Source of the DNA: an uncultured Lachnospiraceae bacterium
GTDB taxonomy: Bacteria; Bacillota_A; Clostridia; Lachnospirales; Lachnospiraceae
Reading direction: 5' to 3'
DNA: 32,682 nucleotides
Assembly: GCA_902773195.1 (NCBI GenBank)
Contig: CACYDL010000011.1
Coordinates: 1 to 32,682 of the forward strand
Numbering within the stretch: position 1 is the stretch's first letter; every line of letters starts with the position of its first letter. Shown one piece after another: positions 7,140 to 15,145 of this stretch. The notes under the pieces were generated by a model. It did not search any database. It saw only the letters and a list, made by a program, of their open reading frames with translations, and was not told the origin of the DNA. A program made the translations under genes and the position numbers.

Positions 7140-8182
7140 CACAGCCCCCTCCTCATCTTCCGGATGATGGCAAAGAACAGGAGGCATCCCACGACAGACG
7201 TCACGACGCCGATCGGAAGCTCCCTCGGTCTCAGTACCGTCCGGGCGGCGAGGTCCGCCAGCATGAGAAAGACGGAACCCCCGGCGAGGGACGCGGGGAG
7301 AAGGCGGTGATGATCGGGCCCGGTAAATCTCCGGAGCATATGGGGCGTGACCAGGCCCACAAAGCTGATGCTCCCTCCGATGGAGACGCAGACGCCGATC
7401 AGGACACTGACGCAGATCAGGACGCGCAGACGGATCTTTCTCACGTCGATGCCGACGGAGCGCGCGTTGTCCTCTCCGACGGAGAAGGCGTTGAGCTCCT
7501 CCGCGCTGAAAAGAAGCGGCGTCCCCGCCAGCACCAGGGCGCCGAGAAGCACCGCGGCGTTCAGCCAGCTGGTGCCCTGAAGGGAGCCCATGTTCCAGAA
7601 GGTGATGGTCCTCAGCCTGTCTCCCGCGAACGTGACGACGAGACTGGTCAGCGCGCTGCCCAGCATGGAAAAGACGATGCCGATCAGTATGATCGAATTG
7701 GTCGAGAAGGAGGCGTCGAGCCGCCAGGCGGCTCCGAGAATGATGACGAGCGAAAGGAACGCGGCCAGAATCGCGCAGATCATGATGCCGCTGAAGGGAA
7801 GTCCCGGAAAGGTCAGCCCGAAGGCTATGGAAATCACGGCGCCGAGGGCGGCCCCCTGGGAGACGCCCAGCGTGCTGCCGTCGGCGAGAGGATTCCTGAG
7901 AAGTCCCTGCATGGAGCACCCCGAGACCGCGAGCGCTGCCCCGGAGAGAGCGGCGCAGAGGATGTGGGGGAGCCGCACGTCCGGCAGGATCCGCCCCGCC
8001 AGGAGTGAGGCGTCCGCCTGCCTTCCCCCCAGAAGGTCCGCCAGCGTCCTCAGGATGTCCCGGAGAGGAAGCGTCACCGAGCCCAGACAGAGACAGAGAA
8101 AAAAGACCGCCAGTTCAGCGGCCGCCATCAGTAAATATCCAGCGGGTGAAAAGCCGGTCTTTCGTTTCTTTTCTGTTCTCAT
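7139..8182 (-). CDS. btuC: Cobalamin ABC transporter permease (FecCD/BtuC family)
   Basis: A roughly 347-residue polytopic membrane protein with the FecCD signatures: RLPHILCAALSGAALAVSG near the N-terminus, GCSMQGLLRNPLADGSTLGV, a GISISFVGLV-like segment (SIGGSISFVGLVTPHMLRR) that contacts the ATPase, and the C-terminal ELPIGVVTSVVGCLLFF. About ten membrane segments are expected. It would form a homodimer with two BtuD subunits. ATG 8182 is used; TTG 8185 lies immediately upstream and is slightly better placed relative to GGGAG, so either could be the start. It follows the binding-protein gene by 18 bp and overlaps btuD by one base pair. Confidence 0.88.
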   Translation of the reverse strand: MRTEKKRKTGFSPAGYLLMAAAELAVFFLCLCLGSVTLPLRDILRTLADLLGGRQADASLLAGRILPDVRLPHILCAALSGAALAVSGCSMQGLLRNPLADGSTLGVSQGAALGAVISIAFGLTFPGLPFSGIMICAILAAFLSLVIILGAAWRLDASFSTNSIILIGIVFSMLGSALTSLVVTFAGDRLRTITFWNMGSLQGTSWLNAAVLLGALVLAGTPLLFSAEELNAFSVGEDNARSVGIDVRKIRLRVLICVSVLIGVCVSIGGSISFVGLVTPHMLRRFTGPDHHRLLPASLAGGSVFLMLADLAARTVLRPRELPIGVVTSVVGCLLFFAIIRKMRRGL

Positions 8183-8200
8183 CAAATCAGCGCTCTCCCG

Positions 8201-9202
8201 TCACGCGGCCTGATCCGCCGTCTCTTCCGCGGGGTTTTCCTGCACAAAATCATAAAGCATTTTCGCGCCGTCCGCAAGACGCGGGGCCGGACGTGAAAGC
8301 TCGTTGTTCTGAAGATTCAGGATCCTCCGGTTCGCCACGGCGGGGATCTCCTCCCAGCCGGCCCTGGAAAGAATTTCCTCCACGGGGGTCGGGCCTTCTC
8401 CGAAATACATGGAAATGGTGACGATGTAATCCGGGGCGCGCGCGATGACCTGCTCCTCGGAGACCTCGGCCCAGCCGTCCACGTCGGCGAAGATGTTGGT
8501 CAGCCCCATCATCGTGGCGATCTCATCCATAAAGGTGCCCTTTCCCGCGGTCCACAGACCGTATTCCAGCGGGGAGACCTCAAAGTAGACGCTGCTGCCA
8601 GCCTCTTCCTCCGCAGCGGCCCCCACCTCCTCGAAGGTCTTCTTCATGCCGTCCGCGAGGGCTTCCGCCTCCTCCGTGCGGCCGGTGAGGGCTCCGAGCA
8701 TCCCGATGGCGGTGTAGACGCCCTCGATGTCCTGGGCGTCGGAGACGACGACCGTGACGCCCGCGTCCTCAAGCGCCTGCACCTGCTCCTCCGTCTGGGC
8801 CATGGTGGCCATGACGAGAACCTGCGGATCCAGCGCGAGGATCTGCTCCAGGCTGGTGTCGGCTCCCGACTGCACCGAGGGAACCTCGAAGACCTCCTCG
8901 GGATAGTCGCAGTACTCGCCGCGGCCGACCAGGCTGTCGCCCGCGCCGATGGCGTAGAGGATCTCGCAGTCGGACGCCGTGAGTGCGATGATCCGGTCCG
9001 CCGGCTGATCCAGATGAATGCTTCGTCCGGCCATATCGGTCAGGGAGACCGAGGCGCCGTTTTCCTCCGCGGCGGCCTCAGCCGTCTCTTCTGCGGCGGA
9101 ACCCGCCGTGTCCGCGTCCGCGGCGGCGGTCATGGGGAGAGCGGCCAGCAGGGCCGCGGAAATAAGGATGAACAGTACCGGTTTCATGACAAATCGTTTC
9201 AT
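8201..9202 (-). CDS. btuF: Cobalamin-type ABC transporter substrate-binding protein
   Basis: The 333-residue protein belongs to the helical-backbone binding proteins (FhuD/BtuF type). It has VSLTDMAGRSIHLDQPADRI at the start of the mature part, DRIIALTASDCEILYAIGAG, DYPEEVFEVPSVQSGADTSL, and EEQVIARAPDYIVT near the C-terminus. The signal peptide (KRFVMKPVLFILISAALLAA, ending TAAADA) has a hydrophobic core but no lipobox cysteine, unusual for a Gram-positive binding protein, which normally is a lipoprotein. ATG 9202 follows GGGAGGAG by about 10 nt; the frame stays open upstream through the riboswitch leader, but that part is non-coding RNA. It is the first gene of btuFCD. Cobalamin specificity rests on the riboswitch, not on residues I can assign. 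Confidence 0.87.
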   Translation of the reverse strand: MKRFVMKPVLFILISAALLAALPMTAAADADTAGSAAEETAEAAAEENGASVSLTDMAGRSIHLDQPADRIIALTASDCEILYAIGAGDSLVGRGEYCDYPEEVFEVPSVQSGADTSLEQILALDPQVLVMATMAQTEEQVQALEDAGVTVVVSDAQDIEGVYTAIGMLGALTGRTEEAEALADGMKKTFEEVGAAAEEEAGSSVYFEVSPLEYGLWTAGKGTFMDEIATMMGLTNIFADVDGWAEVSEEQVIARAPDYIVTISMYFGEGPTPVEEILSRAGWEEIPAVANRRILNLQNNELSRPAPRLADGAKMLYDFVQENPAEETADQAA

Positions 9203-9472
9203 AGAATGACAACTCCTCCCGTCAGATGAGCTCTGCCGTCTCCGGACGGCCGTCCCGCGCGGCGGGCTCTCCGGACAGACGCAAAAGCGGATGAATGGAA
9301 TAACGGATGCTCTGAGCCAACGGGATCCCGGGCACAAAAACAGCGCGAAGCTGATCCTCCGAAGAAGATCCGCGGGAAGATCACCGTCGTTCAGACCGGC
9401 AGGCTGCGTCCGCAGACTGCCTGTTTTGCCGAGGGAGGAAAAGACTCCGGAACGGAAAAGAAAGGATGGCAC

Positions 9473-9501
9473 AAAAAGGGTCCTCCGCATGCGAAGTACC
9501 C
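9473..9501 (-). terminator. Riboswitch-controlled attenuator terminator of the btu operon
   Basis: On the minus strand, GGGT-A-CTTCG / CGGAG-G-ACCC with a CATG loop (9478-9501, containing one T.G pair and one A-G mismatch) is followed by TTTTT (9473-9477). It lies 65 nt after the cobalamin aptamer and about 270 nt before btuF, the normal place for a transcriptional expression platform: bound cobalamin would favour termination. A second hairpin at 9398-9421 (GGCAG-CTGCG/CGCAG-CTGCC) has no U-tract in this direction. The rest of the leader to 9202 has no recognisable gene. Confidence 0.7.
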
Positions 9502-9565
9502 GACAGCTGTACGACCAGTTTCTCGTGGCCCGGCTCTTCCTCCCTCCGGAGGAAAACCCTGTACC

Positions 9566-9740
9566 CGCGAAAGGCAGGTCTCCTGGCTTACGGATCCATA
9601 CCGCCGGCCGCCTTCCCGGTTTCCCAGTGGCTGATTGGCCGGAGATTCCCCGAATACAGTGACGAGTTCGTACAGGATTCCCACCTGTTTCCCTTTTCAC
9701 CGGAGCACGCCGCTTTCGCCCGCCTCCGGCACCTTCCGCG
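9566..9740 (-). ncRNA. Cobalamin riboswitch
   Basis: Read on the minus strand, the segment has the conserved blocks of the cobalamin aptamer in order: AAGGTGCC near the 5' end, GTGAAAAGGGAA, GTGGGAATCC, GTCACTGTA, GCCACTG, and the B12 box GCCAGGAGACCTGCC (+ strand 9573-9588). The outer P1 helix is visible as CGCGGAAGG (9740-9732) pairing with CCTTTCGCG (9574-9566). It precedes an ABC uptake operon, the classical context, and is followed by an intrinsic terminator. This fixes the likely ligand of the transporter. Confidence 0.95.
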
Positions 9741-9765
9741 CTATGCAGTTCAATCTCCGGGAAGC

Positions 9766-9794
9766 ATTATAACACAGCGCGCCGGGAATGACAA
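9766..9794 (-). promoter_or_regulatory. Promoter of the btu riboswitch-operon
   Basis: TTGTCA (9794-9789) and a perfect TATAAT (9771-9766) are spaced by 17 bp on the minus strand. Transcription would start near 9759, about 20 nt before the riboswitch P1 helix. The -35 sits in the loop, and the spacer in the second arm, of the hairpin that terminates the preceding gene. Confidence 0.8.
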
Positions 9795-9818
9795 TTTTCC
9801 TGTCTTCCCGGCGCGCTG
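9775..9818 (-). terminator. Long hairpin ending the iron-sulfur flavoprotein gene
   Basis: A perfect 14-bp inverted repeat, CAGCGCGCCGGGAA / TTCCCGGCGCGCTG, with a 16-nt loop, lies 60 nt beyond the stop at 9879. On the minus strand it is followed by tgttataatg, which is only weakly U-rich and contains the -10 box of the next operon. It probably terminates or insulates the upstream transcript. Confidence 0.6.
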
Positions 9819-9878
9819 CCCTTTTGAACGGCGGTTTCACCGATGTGCAGACGCGGCTGCGCGCTGCTGTCCGGCGGG

Positions 9879-10832
9879 TTACTCCCCGATGTGCAGATAC
9901 GGCTTCTTGAGCTCGGCGAGATTCTCCACCTTCTTCTGGGTCATCGCGCCGTCGGCGATCTCGTTTCTGTGCTCCAGCTTACCCGCGTACTTCATGCGGC
10001 TGCGGGCCTGCTCCTGCGCCGAAAAGGTGTAGGTGATCTTTCCGTCCACAAGCCCGACGGTTCCGTCGATGCCGCAGATCGAGCACTCCACCCGGCTGCT
10101 TCCCTGATGGACCTTGAAGATGCTCTGATGGCAGACCGGGCAGGCGCCCTCTGTCTCGCCGCGCCATTTCGTTCTCTCCTCCTCGGTCTCAGCCGCCAGG
10201 GCGTCGATGATATTCTGCGCCATCCTGTCCATGCGCTCCATCTGCTCCGGATTCCCGAGCACGTGCTGGACGTTCATCGCACCGTAGTAGGTATGGGTGT
10301 CGATCACGTCCACGCCGGCGGACATCATGCTCTCATACATGACCGGAACGGTGAGAATCGTCCAGTTCTCGGTCCTGGCTCCGCCCACGCCCACAAGACA
10401 TCCGACGCGGGGCTTGAATACCCTTTCGTCCGGGAGAAGCGCGTTCTCCCCGTCCCTGGCGAGGCGTTCCTTCTTCGCCTCGGTGAGGAACGCGAGGTCG
10501 TGGGACGGACCGAAGCGGTCACAGAAGGTCTTGAAGGTGCCGGTGGGAGACGTCTCGTAGACCGGGGAGCCCATGATCAGGGCATCCGCGGAATAATAGG
10601 CTTCCTCGAGAATGTGGAAGTCATCCTTGTGGACGCAGCTTCCGTTGCTCCTCCCGGAGAGTATGCCGACCACGCAGGCGGTGCAGCCCGTGCACGGTCT
10701 GATATCCAGGTCGTCGGGGCGGATAAACTGGATCTCGTGCCCGGCTTCCTGACACTTTTTCAGGATCTCCTTCAGCATCACATCCGTGTTGGACATCTTT
10801 CTTCCAAATGAAAACGCAACTACCTTGGCCAT
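9879..10832 (-). CDS. Iron-sulfur flavoprotein (NADPH-dependent FMN reductase-like) with zinc ribbon
   Basis: The 317-residue protein starts with a flavodoxin-like fold (MAKVVAFSFGRKMSNTDVML, FMN phosphate loop) and carries a compact cysteine motif with Cys47, Cys50, Cys53 and Cys66, typical of iron-sulfur flavoproteins though the last spacing is long. ALIMGSPVYETSPTGTFKTFCDR is the second flavin-binding segment. Residues about 230-262 hold two further cysteine pairs (CPVC and CSIC), forming a rubredoxin-like zinc ribbon. Such proteins shuttle electrons in anaerobes; the substrate is unknown. The ATG has GGAGGA just upstream. It lies 125 bp downstream of the GPH symporter gene on the same strand, with an inverted repeat between them, so co-transcription is possible but not certain. 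Confidence 0.82.
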   Translation of the reverse strand: MAKVVAFSFGRKMSNTDVMLKEILKKCQEAGHEIQFIRPDDLDIRPCTGCTACVVGILSGRSNGSCVHKDDFHILEEAYYSADALIMGSPVYETSPTGTFKTFCDRFGPSHDLAFLTEAKKERLARDGENALLPDERVFKPRVGCLVGVGGARTENWTILTVPVMYESMMSAGVDVIDTHTYYGAMNVQHVLGNPEQMERMDRMAQNIIDALAAETEEERTKWRGETEGACPVCHQSIFKVHQGSSRVECSICGIDGTVGLVDGKITYTFSAQEQARSRMKYAGKLEHRNEIADGAMTQKKVENLAELKKPYLHIGE

Positions 10833-10912
10833 TACTGTCCTCCTTCAAAACAGAACTTTTCACTGTCTGGTTCGGTTTGCTGTTTCTTTCTGACGACGTT
10901 CTTCTTCCGGAA

Positions 10913-10945
10913 CATGATCCGGGTCAGGCTCCGATCCGGATCATG
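10913..10945. repeat. Perfect inverted repeat between symporter and flavoprotein genes
   Basis: CATGATCCGG (10913-10922) and CCGGATCATG (10936-10945) pair perfectly around a 13-nt loop. Further partial copies of tccggatca and gctccg surround it. It lies just beyond the symporter stop at 10958. There is no U-tract, so it could be a processing or RNA-stability hairpin, a weak terminator, or an operator. Confidence 0.6.
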
Positions 10946-10957
10946 CTCCGGTCCGGA

Positions 10958-12361
10958 TCACTTCTCCTCCGGTTTGCCGGCCTCGGCGGCGTTTCTTGCC
11001 TCCAGGGCCGCGTAGATCTCGTCCATCTTCTCTTTGCCGTTGATATCATACCAGAAGAGCGGGATGGCGGACAAAACGACGGCGATGGCCGGGGCGAGGT
11101 TGACGATGACGTTGATGCCCTGCTTGACGGCTTCCGTCTGCTCCGCGTTCGGAACATAGCCGATCGCTCCGAGGGCGATGACCGTGACGGCTCCGCCGAC
11201 AGCCGTGGCGAGCTTGACGCCGAAGCTCATGTAGGAGTAGGTGATGCCTTCTTCACGGATGCCGTGCTTGAGATCTCCGTACTCGATGCAGTCGGACAGC
11301 ATGCCGGTGCAGACGTTGGCGCAGGAATTGCCGAAGCCGATGACCGCGCAGACCGCGAGAAGGAATACGGTTCCTCCGTTCGGGAAGGCGAACATGATCA
11401 GGAAGCCGGCGACCATGATGACGTTAAGCACGAGCACCCAGTTCCTCTTTCCCATCTTTGCGGTTCCCCAGGGCATGATCGTGCAGCCGATGAGCTCGGT
11501 GATCGTCATGGTCGTGAACATCGGGGCGATCATCATCGGATTGCCCACGACGTAGATCACGTAATAGGTCAGCATGGACATACGGGCCATGATCGCGACG
11601 GCGCCGAGGAATACGCACCAGACCGTGATCATGAGGTTCTTGTTTTTGCACAGAAGAATCAGGTTCTGGAGCACGCTGCGCTTCGGGCCGGCACTGCGCG
11701 GCTTCTCGACCACAACCGTCTCCTTGCATCTCCAGGCGCAGAGCCAGAAGCAGGGAAGCAGGGCGAGGGAGCAGACCACGGCCGTCCAGAAGTAACCCTG
11801 GGCGTTCGGCGCGTCACTCCTGCCGAAGTAAAGAATCATCGGCATCGCGACGGCCGAGAGGATGATCTTGATGACGGAGGCGCCGATGGCGCGCGCCGAG
11901 GTGTAGTTCATACGGACCTGAGAGTCCCTGGCGATCAGATTGACGAGGGCTCCGTAGGTAATGCAGACCGCCGTGTAGGCCATGCCGGCGCCGATGTAGC
12001 AGACCAGGCAGAGCGCCACCTTGGCGATACCCTGAACCGGAAATACCGTAAAGGTGAGAACGTTGAAGATGGCGAGAAAGATCGGCGCGAACATCAGGTA
12101 CGGCCGGAACTTGCCCCAGCGTGTAATGGTCTTGTCCGCGATGACGCCCATCATCGGATCGTTCACCGCGTCCCAGATTCGCGCGATCAGCATGATCGCC
12201 GAGATGGCGGTGGCGGTCAGGCCGACGATATCCGTGTAGAAAATCGTCAGATACGTGTTGATCATGTACCAGGAAAGCTGTGAACCCACTTCGCCGAACG
12301 CGTAGCAGAACGCGGTCAGCTTATCTGTTTTTTCTGCTCTCTTTACTGCGGTCTGTCCCAT
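10958..12361 (-). CDS. GPH-family (glycoside-pentoside-hexuronide) cation symporter
   Basis: A 467-residue, 12-helix transporter. DKLTAFCYAFGEVGSQLSWY at the start, MLIARIWDAVNDPMMGVIAD with the following TRWGKFRPYLMF, and SDCIEYGDLKHGIREEG in the C-terminal half are hallmark MelB/XylP-family motifs. Members import sugars or glycosides with Na+ or H+. ATG 12361 is preceded by AGGAGGG at 5 nt; the frame is open further upstream without homology. The neighbouring AraC/GH39-type regulator suggests a carbohydrate or glycoside substrate, which is inference. A hairpin at 12527-12563 separates it from that regulator gene; the remaining intergenic sequence 12362-12526 is AT-rich near 12475-12510 and probably holds its promoter, which I cannot define precisely. 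Confidence 0.85.
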   Translation of the reverse strand: MGQTAVKRAEKTDKLTAFCYAFGEVGSQLSWYMINTYLTIFYTDIVGLTATAISAIMLIARIWDAVNDPMMGVIADKTITRWGKFRPYLMFAPIFLAIFNVLTFTVFPVQGIAKVALCLVCYIGAGMAYTAVCITYGALVNLIARDSQVRMNYTSARAIGASVIKIILSAVAMPMILYFGRSDAPNAQGYFWTAVVCSLALLPCFWLCAWRCKETVVVEKPRSAGPKRSVLQNLILLCKNKNLMITVWCVFLGAVAIMARMSMLTYYVIYVVGNPMMIAPMFTTMTITELIGCTIMPWGTAKMGKRNWVLVLNVIMVAGFLIMFAFPNGGTVFLLAVCAVIGFGNSCANVCTGMLSDCIEYGDLKHGIREEGITYSYMSFGVKLATAVGGAVTVIALGAIGYVPNAEQTEAVKQGINVIVNLAPAIAVVLSAIPLFWYDINGKEKMDEIYAALEARNAAEAGKPEEK

Positions 12362-12526
12362 TTTTCCCTCCTGCTGGATGTGGATGTGCCGATGTCGTCC
12401 CGCCGCAGGCTCTTTTGAGAGGGCGGAACTGCTTTCTGGAATAAGGATAGCGGATTTCCGGAGGTTCCGCATCACACAGGATAATAATTACATGTCATTT
12501 GTTGCGTATTTCCAAGCCGGCATAAA

Positions 12527-12563
12527 GCCGGTGCAACAATTACAAATCAATCGTTGCACCGGC
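12527..12563 (-). terminator. Terminator after the AraC/GH39-like regulator gene
   Basis: Perfect 11-bp inverted repeat GCCGGTGCAAC/GTTGCACCGGC with a 15-nt AT-rich loop. On the minus strand it is followed by TTTATGCC. It lies about 105 nt past the stop at 12669 and before the symporter start. Confidence 0.65.
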
Positions 12564-12668
12564 CTGTGAGGCAGCGGTCTTCCGTATTCCGACGCGCCGG
12601 TACGGCCGGCGTTCTCATTTCCCTGCCCTGCGTCTGTGGAACCGGGCTGCGCTTTCCGCCCTTCCAGG

Positions 12669-15059
12669 TCAGCCTCGCCTGTAGATGTGCAGGAGGCAGA
12701 ATTCCTGCGGCTCGAGAGGAATCTTCACCCTCAGGCTTCCTCCCGCGGCGGTCTGCCGCTCCATGGTCATATGGGGCACGCAGATTTCCTGGAGGTAGCG
12801 GATATCCGCCCGTTCAAGCTGGGTCTCGCAGCGGAGGCGCTTCCATTCGTCCAGGATACTCCCGTGCTGCCGGCTGACGCTCCTCGTCTTGATCAGGAAT
12901 TCTCCTCCCTCGTCAAGCCCGCCCAGCGTCAGTGCGAGCTCCATCTTCTCTCCCTCCATCACCACGCGCTCCACGTCCTCCGCCCGGATCTCGTCTTCCT
13001 CGCTGAGAAAGTAGCTGATGTCGAAGTACACGCCGTTGACGGCCAGGATCATGTAGTCGTCCCGTCCCCGCGCCGTCACCACGAGATGGGAGTCCGCGTA
13101 GAGCAGAGACTGTCCGAGCCGGCACAGGAACTGCAGGGCGAACCAGGCCGGTTTCCTGACGCTGTCTCTCGTCAGCAGTCCGCAGCCTCCGTCCAGAATG
13201 GTCCGGGAGTCAAAATAGCTGCTGACCCAGTCCGAGACCAGCCAGATGCAGCATACGTCGGCGCGCCGCATCATCAGGCCGGCCCGCGACACCAGATACG
13301 CCCCGCGGAAGCAGCTGTCGTTGATATGGTTTCTGGTGGAAAGCGTCACGTTCCAGTCCGTGATGTGGACCGGCAGCCCGGCCAGGCCCGCCGCCTCCAG
13401 CACGCTGTCGATCTGATTCAGCATCCGCTCCTCAAAGTCGGGATCCGGATTTCTGGAAAACCCCCGGTAATCGTCGGCGGGCTGATACGGGAACAGGATG
13501 ACGGACACAAAGTCCGGCGCGCATTTTTCCCTCACCGCTTCTTCCAGAAAGGAAGCGAGCTCCCGGTTCGGCCCGTTCGGGACGCAGCCCGGTCCTCCCA
13601 CGCCTGCCCCGGGCGCGATGCGGCGGATCGTTCTGTAGGCGTGACGCCAGACGTCGCCGAAGGAATAGGCGGGATCCTCATAGTAGGGGCAGCCGCCGCG
13701 GTAGCTGGGATCCTGGTTAAAATCAAAGTACCATCCGCTCACCTCGTCGATCCCGTACCGTCGGACGAGGTGCTGTACGAAATCCTCCAGCAGGGACTCC
13801 CAGGCCCGCCTCGACTCGAAGCGGACCGCGTTGTCCTCCCGGAAAACGGCCGTATCCTGGGTTCGCACGGCGATCTCCGGCCGCTGTCCGAAGTCAAAAT
13901 ACGCGCCGATGTGGTTTTCGACCAGCATGTCCAGCACCGTGTCGATCGAATTGTAATTGAATACGCCGGCCGTCTTCCCGTCCGTCACCCGGAGATCCTT
14001 CGTAAACAGCGACCAGATCCGCGCGTGGGTCACATGCAGCTCCCGCGCGGCGTACAGGAGGTGGTACTGAACGTTAGCCCTCGTGAGGGCCGACATGGAG
14101 CCCATGGTCACGACCCGCCGGAAGGGCTGCCCGCAGCGCTCGGTCTGACCTGCGTCGATCGCGATCTCCCTGCGGGAGGCGCGGGACTCCTCTGCCGCCC
14201 CCCTCGGCGCGAAACGCTCCGTCAGCTCCTCCCTCAGCTTCCGCTCGTCCTCCGTCAGCTCAGGAGCGCTCCGTGCGGCCTGTTTCCGGTAGTCATTCGG
14301 GGAAATGCCGTAGCGCTCCCGGAACAGTCTCGCAAAGGACGACGGACTGGAGAAGCCGCATTCCGCGGAGATCCGCGTGAGATTGTTATTGGTGCCGCGC
14401 ATCTCGCGGACCGCGTAATCCAGCCGCACACGATTTACATAATCCGAAAAATAGAGATTTGTCTTCTTCCGGAAAAAACGGGACAGGGAGGAGGTGGAGA
14501 CGTACATCTCCTTCGCGAGCTCCGAGAGCGAGATGGATTCGCGGTAATGGCCGTGCACATACGAGAGCAGCTGCTGCAGCTTTCTGTCGTCCGGCAGGTT
14601 CCTCCTCTCCTCTCCCTCCGTCGCCCCGCCGGCTCTGAAGCGGAGAGAGAGAATGTCCATCAGCTCGTAGAAGTCGCGGTATACCCTGTACTCTCTCTCC
14701 TGCCGGCTGCCGGCCTCCAGCCAGATCAGCTCATGGATGATGTAACGGATGTCCTCGTAGGATTCCTCGCGCTCTCTCACGGTATTGAGGTAAAACACGG
14801 CACCGCCGTCCGGAGAGGCGTTGGCGACGGCCCTGTATCCGATCCGGATGAGGCAGAGGATTCCTTTCGCCCTGAAGCTGTGCCGTTCCATGGGATTGAC
14901 CAGGACGATATCCTTCTGCCCCATAGCGACAGAATCCTCCCCCACCGTCAGATCGCAGGTGCCCTCCACCACATAATACAGCTCGACGGCGGAGTGGGCG
15001 TGCGTCTCTTCCTGCGCGTCTCTCCTGATCTCCGTGACAAAATCCCTGTTGTCCGTCAT
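12669..15059 (-). CDS. AraC-family regulator fused to a degenerate GH39-like domain
   Basis: The 796-residue protein has three parts. Residues about 15-70 are a cupin-type sensor (HAHSAVELYYVVEG, then NPMERHSF). About 160-262 are the AraC double helix-turn-helix (ISLSELAKEMYVSTSSLSRF, then ISAECGFSSPSSFARLFRER and YGISPNDYRK). About 310-796 resemble a GH39 beta-xylosidase-like barrel (HVTHARIWSLF, then GAYFDFGQRPE, then GWYFDFNQDPS, then HITDWNVTLS). GH39 enzymes have an acid/base Glu in W-NEP and a nucleophile Glu in TEW; here these positions read FNQDP (Gln449) and ITDW (Asp568), so hydrolysis is doubtful and a sugar-sensing role likely. The start has AGAGGAA just upstream. It is divergent from an MFS gene and upstream of a GPH symporter, both plausible targets. 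Confidence 0.85.
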   Translation of the reverse strand: MTDNRDFVTEIRRDAQEETHAHSAVELYYVVEGTCDLTVGEDSVAMGQKDIVLVNPMERHSFRAKGILCLIRIGYRAVANASPDGGAVFYLNTVREREESYEDIRYIIHELIWLEAGSRQEREYRVYRDFYELMDILSLRFRAGGATEGEERRNLPDDRKLQQLLSYVHGHYRESISLSELAKEMYVSTSSLSRFFRKKTNLYFSDYVNRVRLDYAVREMRGTNNNLTRISAECGFSSPSSFARLFRERYGISPNDYRKQAARSAPELTEDERKLREELTERFAPRGAAEESRASRREIAIDAGQTERCGQPFRRVVTMGSMSALTRANVQYHLLYAARELHVTHARIWSLFTKDLRVTDGKTAGVFNYNSIDTVLDMLVENHIGAYFDFGQRPEIAVRTQDTAVFREDNAVRFESRRAWESLLEDFVQHLVRRYGIDEVSGWYFDFNQDPSYRGGCPYYEDPAYSFGDVWRHAYRTIRRIAPGAGVGGPGCVPNGPNRELASFLEEAVREKCAPDFVSVILFPYQPADDYRGFSRNPDPDFEERMLNQIDSVLEAAGLAGLPVHITDWNVTLSTRNHINDSCFRGAYLVSRAGLMMRRADVCCIWLVSDWVSSYFDSRTILDGGCGLLTRDSVRKPAWFALQFLCRLGQSLLYADSHLVVTARGRDDYMILAVNGVYFDISYFLSEEDEIRAEDVERVVMEGEKMELALTLGGLDEGGEFLIKTRSVSRQHGSILDEWKRLRCETQLERADIRYLQEICVPHMTMERQTAAGGSLRVKIPLEPQEFCLLHIYRRG

Positions 15060-15086
15060 AGTTCCTCTTTCTCAGGCCCGAAGCAA

Positions 15087-15115
15087 TGGACGGCCGTCAC
15101 CCTCTGTGTTATACT
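15087..15115 (+). promoter_or_regulatory. Probable promoter for the MFS transporter gene
   Basis: TATACT (15110-15115) with an extended -10 TGT immediately before it, and a weak -35 TGGACG (15087-15092) at 17-bp spacing. It lies in the 86-bp gap between two divergent genes, so an AraC-type regulator binding here could act on both. A frame open from 15086 overlaps these elements and is not taken as coding. Confidence 0.5.
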
Positions 15116-15145
15116 CTTCAGAAATCCGAAAGGTGCCCGGACAAA

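Noticed and set aside
7140..7919. Upstream extension of the btuD frame
   Set aside because: It overlaps the btuC gene; the ATG at 7139 overlapping the btuC stop is the normal coupled start.
9203..9700. Upstream extension of the btuF frame
   Set aside because: It translates the cobalamin riboswitch and attenuator; a signal peptide with ribosome binding site begins at 9202.
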